DNA of 64,000 nucleotides from Chloroflexota bacterium (lineage in GTDB: Bacteria > Chloroflexota > Anaerolineae > Promineifilales > Promineifilaceae): contig JAGNBF010000018.1 of the NCBI GenBank assembly GCA_018004935.1, positions 24,097-88,096 on the forward strand, read 5' to 3'. Of this stretch, positions 42,691 through 48,366 are shown piece after piece; positions within the stretch are counted from its first letter, which is position 1, and every line of letters starts with the position of its first letter. A program made the position numbers and the translations under genes. The notes beneath the pieces are model-generated. The model ran no database searches. It had not been told where the DNA came from and saw only the letters and a list, made by a program, of their open reading frames with translations.

Positions 42691-44484
42691 TTACAGGTGT
42701 TGCTGAAGAAATTCTATCGCGGCCGCGAGCAATTCCCCCGGCATCATATCAGCTACTACCCGGCCCCAGGAGCGTGTACCCCAGGTTTCGCCATTGGGCA
42801 ACGCGGCCGCGAGTTCCCGCCCCACTTTCTCAAAATCTACCCCTCTCTGCTCCACCAATACCCCATCACACTCGAACATGATCTGGGAACGACTCGTAGG
42901 AACTCCTGGGAACTCAGGGGAACTCGTGGGAACTGGGGGAAACTCAGATAGTTTTTGAGTTTCTGGAGTTCCTATCTTTGGAAACGCCACCAGCCGCACA
43001 TCTGCGCCCAACCGGGCCAATGCTCCCATGACGGCAAACCCGTTGTCGTAGCTATCGGTAACGGTTGCCAGTAGGGTTAAGCCGTTGGCCTGACGCTCTT
43101 CGATGTGGCGGAACGCTTGTAATACCGCCGCCCGGCGTTGGGCCTGCCGGTTGGGGCTGTCAATCAGGGCGTACACATCTTCCAGGTAGAGGTTATTCGG
43201 CTCCAAAGCCAGAGCCAGATGGCGAAGCATCGGGGCGTTGGCGATGGAGAGCCAGGATGTATCTGTGACCATACCCGCCGCCAGAGCCAGGCTCATTTCC
43301 CGGGTGATAGGGATGCCCGCCTCGGTGAACAGCTCGGTGAGCAGGGCGCAGGTGGAATTGATCGGCTTGACCCAAACCCATTCGGCGTCTTGTTGCAGGT
43401 CGTTGCGGAAGTTGCTGTAGCGATGACCGCCGGGCACGTGATGATCAAACAGGGCAAAACGGGGGGGCAGGGGCAAGGCCAGTTGTTTCAGGTTGGGGGT
43501 GTCGTAGATGATGACGTAATCGTAGGTGAGGGGGTCGGGGTTGAGGCGGTAGGTGAGACCCAACCCATCGGCCAGGTCTTGGGCGGATGTTTTGAGGCCA
43601 CGAGCAAAACCGACATCGCCGGGAATAACCCGGCTGAGGGCGAAGGCACTGCCGATGGCGTCGCAGTCGGCGTCCTGATGGGTGAGATGGAGTATTTTGC
43701 GGCCGCGTACCCAGGCCAAAAACCATTTAAACTGCTCCACCGGGGGCAAATCTTCGGGCCACCGCCCGGTAAACCCCTGCCCCACCTGATAACGCAACAA
43801 CCCTCGGCCATAGGGCGCACCGAGCCAGTGGTAGTTGTAGGCAATCGTTGTGCCATGCCGGTACACCCGTCCCAGGCGTAATTCGGCTCCAAAAAGGCCA
43901 GAACCGGGCGCGGCCGCGAGCGATCCGTCTGGGGCAATGACAGCCATATCATCACTGACCAGCAAGTAAAAATGGTCAGCCAGGGGTACGACATCAGAAA
44001 TATGGCCGGGCAAAACCAACGAGGCAATGATTTCACCCGTGGCGGTATGTTCCAGAATTGCCTGTTGCTTTTCCGTGGTCAGGGTTAGAGTATCGCTGTG
44101 AACGATGGTTTTGTAGCCCCCGGCGTTGCCATAATGACGATAGCCGTGTTCGGTGTCAGGCCAGCGGGGCAGGGCGTTGAGGTGGGGATCAATGGGGATG
44201 GCATCAAGGAAGGTGTGGAGTTTGGCCTGGTGTTCTCGTTGGGCGACAAAGGGGGGATGGGTCGCGGCCGCGTGGACAGCCTCTATCACCTCTGCCAAAA
44301 CATCTGGCCCAAACTCCCGCTGGATCAGGTTATGGTACTGCCCCTGCAAAAAGTCGGCATGGAGAACAGCACCGGCATTATCGGTGTGCCCGGAGCCGCT
44401 GTGACTGCCGACAACCACCTCTTGGGCGTTGATGTGAATGTAACGGGTGGTGCCATTGTTGTTTGTTTCCCAGGATGTTTTCAT
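42691..44484 (-). CDS. DHH-family phosphoesterase with N-terminal extension
   Basis: A 597-residue protein. Residues ~1-245 are an extension with beta-rich segments, unrecognised. The DHH core begins ILHLTHQDADCDAIGSAFAL (~262-281), continues with YVIIYDTPNL, then FDHHVPGG carrying the DHH motif, and AAGMVTDTSWL. A C-terminal substrate-binding part (~470-597) ends in SWGRVVADMMPGELLAAAIE. DHH proteins hydrolyse phosphodiesters such as oligoribonucleotides or cyclic dinucleotides. Near residues 505-540 a Pro/Ser/Glu stretch (SEFPPVPTSSPEFPGVPTS) is the translation of a GGGAACTC-type simple repeat found elsewhere between genes. Confidence 0.82.
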   Translation of the reverse strand: MKTSWETNNNGTTRYIHINAQEVVVGSHSGSGHTDNAGAVLHADFLQGQYHNLIQREFGPDVLAEVIEAVHAAATHPPFVAQREHQAKLHTFLDAIPIDPHLNALPRWPDTEHGYRHYGNAGGYKTIVHSDTLTLTTEKQQAILEHTATGEIIASLVLPGHISDVVPLADHFYLLVSDDMAVIAPDGSLAAAPGSGLFGAELRLGRVYRHGTTIAYNYHWLGAPYGRGLLRYQVGQGFTGRWPEDLPPVEQFKWFLAWVRGRKILHLTHQDADCDAIGSAFALSRVIPGDVGFARGLKTSAQDLADGLGLTYRLNPDPLTYDYVIIYDTPNLKQLALPLPPRFALFDHHVPGGHRYSNFRNDLQQDAEWVWVKPINSTCALLTELFTEAGIPITREMSLALAAGMVTDTSWLSIANAPMLRHLALALEPNNLYLEDVYALIDSPNRQAQRRAAVLQAFRHIEERQANGLTLLATVTDSYDNGFAVMGALARLGADVRLVAFPKIGTPETQKLSEFPPVPTSSPEFPGVPTSRSQIMFECDGVLVEQRGVDFEKVGRELAAALPNGETWGTRSWGRVVADMMPGELLAAAIEFLQQHL

Positions 44485-44548
44485 GCTTTTCTTTCTCTGA
44501 ACCCCATTTCAAGACTTTTTGCCCGTATATTGTACAAGAAAAGTATCT

Positions 44549-44855
44549 ATAGTTTTCAAGAAAAAGATTTTGGCGCAGGGCGATTGCATATTCGGATTTC
44601 CCCCACCCCCAACCCCGCCCCCAGGGGCGGGGAGTTTTTTAAGGCGGGTAAAATCGGGGCGAAGCCCCGATTTTACCCGCCGAGTGGGTTCCCCCTTCCC
44701 GATTTCGGGAAGGGGGGTAGGGGGATGGGTTCATTCTGGTGAGTATGCAATCGCCCTAGATTTTGGCGGTACGGGCAACCCTCGTGGTTGCCCTCCCGTG
44801 GCAGGGCAGGCACAAGGCCAGCCCGTACCCAAAATCATTATCTTAAGCTCTATAT
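44549..44855 (-). repeat. TGTACTATAG-type element interrupted by another element
   Basis: Inverse orientation of the 16577-16700 element: CTATAGTTTTCAAGAAAAAG (44550-44569) on one side and GGTACGGGCAACCCTCGTGG through CATTATCTTAAGCTCTATA on the other. It is split at AGATTTTGGCG by a 181-bp insertion. Confidence 0.8.
44577..44757 (+). mobile_element. Complete C-rich palindromic MITE-like element (181 bp) with target duplication
   Basis: Terminal inverted repeats AGGGCGATTGCATATTC (44577-44593) and GAGTATGCAATCGCCCT (44741-44757) match at 16 of 17 positions. Inside are the CCCCCACCCC(C/T)AACCCCGCC head hairpin, a perfect palindrome with arms GGCGGGTAAAATCGGGGC / GCCCCGATTTTACCCGCC and loop GAA, and a second hairpin CCCCCTTCCCGATTTC / GGGAAGGGGG. 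AGATTTTGGCG is duplicated at 44565-44575 and 44758-44768. It encodes no protein, so it would need a transposase supplied from elsewhere. Confidence 0.88.
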
Positions 44856-44882
44856 ACAGGGGATGTACGGCTCTGCCTGAGT

Positions 44883-45010
44883 AGGGCGATTGCCTACTCG
44901 GAGTTCCCCCAACCCCGGTGATTTCTGACGGGAAGGAGAAAACATCAGGAGTGCCGGTTATCGAGCGCGGCCGCGCTCGATAACCGGCACAGGAGAAAGT
45001 TCCCCAACCG
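44883..45010 (-). mobile_element. C-rich composite palindromic element, copy 8 (one end)
   Basis: Terminus AGGGCGATTGCCTACTC at 44883-44899, GGAGTTCCCCCAACCCCGG, then the perfect 40-base palindrome at 44951-44990 identical to that at 2953, then AGGAGAAAGTTCCCC. The other terminus is missing. Confidence 0.78.
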
Positions 45011-45061
45011 TTGGTTAAATGGAGAAGTTCCCCATGAGCGGGCGCTCACCAAGAGGCATGA

Positions 45062-45190
45062 AAATAGTGAGTATGCGAGTGGGCGAGTAGCGAGTAGCGA
45101 GTGGGCGAGTAGCGAGTGGGCGAGTAGCGAGTGGGCGAGTAGCGAGTGGGCGAGTAGCGAGTCGGCGAGTAACGAGTGGGCGAGTAAGCG
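45062..45190. repeat. 15-bp tandem repeat GAGTGGGCGAGTAGC
   Basis: About six near-perfect units of GAGTGGGCGAGTAGC, with edge units varied (GAGTCGGCGAGTAAC). Being 15 bp long, it keeps minus-strand frames open and would read (Ala-Thr-Arg-Pro-Leu)n, (Tyr-Ser-Pro-Thr-Arg)n or (Leu-Leu-Ala-His-Ser)n, but no ribosome-binding site or family supports translation. Confidence 0.85.
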
Positions 45191-45229
45191 TTTTCTCGCC
45201 ACGCGCAAACTCGCCACGCGCCACTTATT

Positions 45230-45545
45230 TTCGCAGGAGTTCCCCATGGGCCTTTGGCGCACCAAGATGGATGAAAACCTGTAGGACGATTTGGTAAATC
45301 GTCCGGGCGATTTACCAAATCGCCCTACATTTTCGTAGGAGTTCCCCATGAACGGAACGCGCACCAAGAGGAATGAAAATAACGCCACCATTTTCATCCC
45401 CATCCGTGTTTCTTCCTATCCGTGTTCCCGTCATCCGTGTCTATTTTCGCAGGAGTTCCCCATGGGCCTACGGCGCACCAAGAGGGATGAAAACCTGTAG
45501 GACGATTTGGTAAATCGTCCGGGCGATTTACCAAATCGTCCTACA
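45230..45545 (+). repeat. Three tandem cassettes with double hairpins
   Basis: TTTCGCAGGAGTTCCCC-ATG at 45246, TTTCGTAGGAGTTCCCC-ATG at 45348 and TTTCGCAGGAGTTCCCC-ATG at 45462, with double hairpins at 45280-45329 and 45496-45545. The middle copy continues with the AATAACGCCACCATTTTCAT and CATCCGTGT part. 45546-45698 holds GGGAATTCAGGGGGTTGACA and ACGGGCTGG repeat fragments. No gene between 44485 and 45753. Confidence 0.8.
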
Positions 45546-45698
45546 TTTTCTCAGGAGGATCTTTGGGAATTCAGGGGGTTGACAGCAGATGTACGGGCTG
45601 GTTTTGTGCCTGCCTAGTGTGGGCAACCACAAGGGTTGCCCGTACTCCACGAAATCCCGAAGACCCATGGAGAATTGCTGAATAGGATAATACACTCG

Positions 45699-45727
45699 TT
45701 GACAATAGAGATTATCTCGTTTACTAT
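45699..45727 (+). promoter_or_regulatory. mhqR-like promoter with operator in the spacer
   Basis: TTGACA (45699-45704), 17-bp spacer, TACTAT (45722-45727). The palindrome GAGAT-T-ATCTC at 45708-45718 lies wholly within the spacer, the classic place for a repressor to block RNA polymerase. It precedes the MarR-family gene by 26 bp. Confidence 0.75.
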
Positions 45728-45753
45728 TTTTATATTGAATGATTTGATGTTAA

Positions 45754-46218
45754 ATGATTAATTCCATGACAACATATTATGCAGGTTCCGAAGCGGAACG
45801 ACGTGCCCTGGATGGTTATATCAAACTGTCGCGAGCCAGTGAAGCGGTGTCAACCGCGATCAATGGCTATTTGAAGGAGTATGATTTGACCATCAGTCAA
45901 TTTGGGGTGTTAGAAGCAATTTACCATTTGGGGCCATTGCATCAGAAACATCTGGCTCAAAAAATTCTCAAGAGTGATGGTAATTTGACGTTGGTGATTG
46001 ATAATCTGGTGAAACAGGCCCTGGTGGAGCGAGTACGGGATATAGTGGATCGGCGCTGTGTGTATGTGCATTTGACAACACGCGGCCGCGAACTTATCTC
46101 CACCCTTTTTCCTGCCCATGTGCAACGTGTCCTCACCACTATGAATATCCTCACGCCCGAGGAGCAAGACCAACTGGCCGTCCTGTGCCGGAAGTTGGGG
46201 CTGGGGGTAGGTTTATAA
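45754..46218 (+). CDS. MarR family regulator, MhqR-like
   Basis: A 154-residue winged-helix repressor (ATG 45754; ATG 45766 also possible, no clear ribosome-binding site, perhaps leaderless). LTISQFGVLEAIYHLGPLHQ, then LAQKILKSDGNLTLVIDNLV is the recognition helix region and VERVRDIVDRRCVYVHLTTRG the wing. Length and order match MhqR/YkvE-type MarR proteins, which sense quinones and release dioxygenase and hydrolase genes. Exactly those two genes follow it. The Cys in RRCVYVH and a Cys near the end could be redox-sensitive, which is inference. Confidence 0.85.
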   Translation: MINSMTTYYAGSEAERRALDGYIKLSRASEAVSTAINGYLKEYDLTISQFGVLEAIYHLGPLHQKHLAQKILKSDGNLTLVIDNLVKQALVERVRDIVDRRCVYVHLTTRGRELISTLFPAHVQRVLTTMNILTPEEQDQLAVLCRKLGLGVGL

Positions 46219-46274
46219 GCTAATCTGGTGTCCGCACATTCTTTATTTAGCCAACGGTTAAAACCATTGGTCTC

Positions 46275-46500
46275 CTTAGTGAACATCTAAAAATAACTTC
46301 CCGATTTAGACCTGACAGGTTTCCGAAAATCTGTCAGGTCTGTGCGGAACTTATTTTTGGACGATTACTTAGCCCGCTTATACGGGCAACAGGTAACTAC
46401 TAAGGGTTCATAAAAATATAACTTCCCAGTTTAGACCTGACAGGTTTTTGGCAACCTGTCAGGTCTTGACGGAACTTAATCTTTTATGGACCTCAAGTAA
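46275..46500. repeat. Two CCTGACAGG elements
   Basis: 46275-46372 is the inverse of 11137-11235 (ends CTTAGTGAACATC and CGATTACTTAG, core GACCTGACAGGTTTCC). 46400-46500 is a diverged second copy with core GACCTGACAGGTTTTTGG. They separate the MarR gene from the dioxygenase gene. Confidence 0.8.
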
Positions 46501-46510
46501 TGAGGTTTAC

Positions 46511-47461
46511 ATGCAACCGATTCCTGGTATCCATCATATTACGGTGCTGGCCAAAAACCCGCAGGCAAACGTAGATTTTTATCAACGTGTTTTGGGGCAG
46601 AGGCTGGTGAAAACCACGGTTAATTTTGACGATCCTGGCACTTATCACCTTTATTATGGTGATGAGGTGGGGTCGCCGGGCACGATTTTGACCTTTTTCC
46701 CCTGGCCCACAGTAGCCCGGGGGATTCCCGGTCAGGGTGAAGTAGGGGCGGTCGCCTATACGATTGCTCCAGATTCATTGGCCTATTGGCAGGAGCGATT
46801 GGCGGCGCACGGTGTGGTTGTTAAGGTGGACAAAAACCGTTTTGGCGCGGCCGCGTTGTCTTTTGCTGACCCTGATGGCTTGCGGGTAGAACTTATTACC
46901 CTCACTGACCCCGCGCCCATTCACCATTGGGCTGAGGGGCCAATTCCCGCCGCTCATACTCTGCGCGGTTTTCATAGTGCTACCTTGTGGGTGAGAGAGA
47001 CGCAAGCGACGGCTAACTTACTCACCCATTTGTTAGGATATGTTCTGGTGGGACAAGAGGGGAGCCGCTGGCGTTATCAGACGGAAGCGGGTGAAGTAGG
47101 GGGTATGATTGATTTGGTGGCCCGACCGGAGTTGCCGCGCGGCCGCATGGGTGCCGGTTCGGTGCACCATATTGCCTTTCGCACGGCCAATGATGGCACG
47201 CAACGAGAGTATCAGTTGGCCCTGACTGAGACTGGGTTACGGGTGACGCCGGTGCAGGATCGGCAATATTTTCACTCTATCTATTTCCGTGAACCCAATG
47301 GCGTGCTGTTTGAAATTGCCACTGATCCCCCCGGTTTTACGGCAGATGAGACCATACCAGAGTTGGGTTCCCGGTTAAAGTTACCTCCCTGGCTTGAACC
47401 TCAACGCCAGGAAATTGAACAACTTTTACCCCCATTGCAAAGGGTAATGAATGATGAATGA
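46511..47461 (+). CDS. Ring-cleaving dioxygenase, MhqO-like (VOC fold)
   Basis: A 316-residue protein with two vicinal-oxygen-chelate modules. PGIHHITVLAKNPQANVDFY opens the first. LRGFHSATLWVRE and SVHHIAFRTANDG belong to the second, and NGVLFEIATDPPGF carries the metal-binding Glu. The pattern matches MhqA/MhqO/LinE-like extradiol dioxygenases that open hydroquinone rings using Fe(II). ATG 46511 follows TGAGG. It overlaps the downstream hydrolase by 11 bp. With the MarR regulator upstream it forms the mhqR-mhqO-mhqD order known from Bacillus quinone resistance. Confidence 0.88.
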   Translation: MQPIPGIHHITVLAKNPQANVDFYQRVLGQRLVKTTVNFDDPGTYHLYYGDEVGSPGTILTFFPWPTVARGIPGQGEVGAVAYTIAPDSLAYWQERLAAHGVVVKVDKNRFGAAALSFADPDGLRVELITLTDPAPIHHWAEGPIPAAHTLRGFHSATLWVRETQATANLLTHLLGYVLVGQEGSRWRYQTEAGEVGGMIDLVARPELPRGRMGAGSVHHIAFRTANDGTQREYQLALTETGLRVTPVQDRQYFHSIYFREPNGVLFEIATDPPGFTADETIPELGSRLKLPPWLEPQRQEIEQLLPPLQRVMNDE

Positions 47462-48110
47462 AACAAAATTGAATTTGCGGCCGCATCAAGGCCAATCAGT
47501 TCTTACCTCAGGCAGACCATTGGCTCAAGCCCAGGCGGCGATGATTTTGGTGCATGGGCGCGGGGCGACGGCCGCAAGCATTCTCGACTTAGCCGATCTA
47601 TTACCTCACCCGGATATGGTTTATCTGGCCCCCCAGGCGGCAGACAATACATGGTATCCCTATAGCTTTTTGTCTCCCCTGGCTCAGAACGAGCCGGGGT
47701 TGTCGTCTGGATTGCAGGTGCTTGAAGAGATGGTGAAGCAGGTTGCGGCCGCGGGTATTCCCCTGGCCCGTATCATTCTGGCCGGATTTTCGCAAGGAGC
47801 CTGCCTGATCAGCGAATTTGCCGCCCGCCATGCCCAACGGTATGGCGGTCTGCTGGTCTTTAGCGGGGGACTCATTGGCCCACCCGGCACACCACGCACC
47901 TATCCCGGTTCACTCCAGAGTACGCCGGTTTTCCTGGGTTGTAGCGATGTAGATATGCACATTCCCCAGGCGCGGGTCCAAGAATCGGCCGAATTGTTCA
48001 CTCGTCTGGGTGCGGTCGTTACCATGCGTTTATATGCCGGTATGGGGCATACCATCGTGGCCGATGAGATTAAAGAGGCCAACAAAATTGTGAATCTGTT
48101 ACGGGATTGA
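47451..48110 (+). CDS. Phospholipase/carboxylesterase, MhqD-like
   Basis: A 219-residue alpha/beta hydrolase. ILVHGRGATAASILDLADLL gives the oxyanion region, GFSQGACL the nucleophile Ser (~126), GCSDVDMHIP the Asp, and YAGMGHTIVADEI the His. Family members hydrolyse esters; MhqD is induced with MhqO under quinone stress. It overlaps the dioxygenase gene by 11 bp, so translation is coupled. ATG 47451 or 47454 are both possible. The reading frame ends before ~250 bp of unstructured leader to the next gene. Confidence 0.88.
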   Translation: MMNETKLNLRPHQGQSVLTSGRPLAQAQAAMILVHGRGATAASILDLADLLPHPDMVYLAPQAADNTWYPYSFLSPLAQNEPGLSSGLQVLEEMVKQVAAAGIPLARIILAGFSQGACLISEFAARHAQRYGGLLVFSGGLIGPPGTPRTYPGSLQSTPVFLGCSDVDMHIPQARVQESAELFTRLGAVVTMRLYAGMGHTIVADEIKEANKIVNLLRD

Positions 48111-48366
48111 GAGCTTTAACTTATCCATCCAGAAAACTTCCTCACTCTGTGGGTGTGGTGGGGGAAACCCAAAGGAGTCATTGTTTTACCTGCCAGGATT
48201 GCCAAAACCGTGATCTCTCTGCCATTAGCAAGGTACAATACCACATCCAATTGGGGTATTCTGTGATGTGGTGTTGGTCGTTTGGGGAAGTTGAACAGCA
48301 AGGCGATTGCTTACTGGGATAGCAAATGTAAAAATTGTCGGCGCTGGGACGTTTAGGGAGTTGGCA
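48111..48366. other. Gene-free stretch with one repeat terminus
   Basis: Contains AAGGCGATTGCTTACT at ~48301, a degenerate terminus of the AGGGCGATTGC element family, and GGGAG before the next start. No promoter could be assigned. Confidence 0.45.

Noticed and set aside
44945..45403. Open reading frames with LLAHS, YSPTR and ATRPL pentapeptide repeats on the minus strand
   Set aside because: They arise from the 15-bp tandem repeat and flanking dispersed repeats; no ribosome-binding site, no family and more than one frame is open at once.
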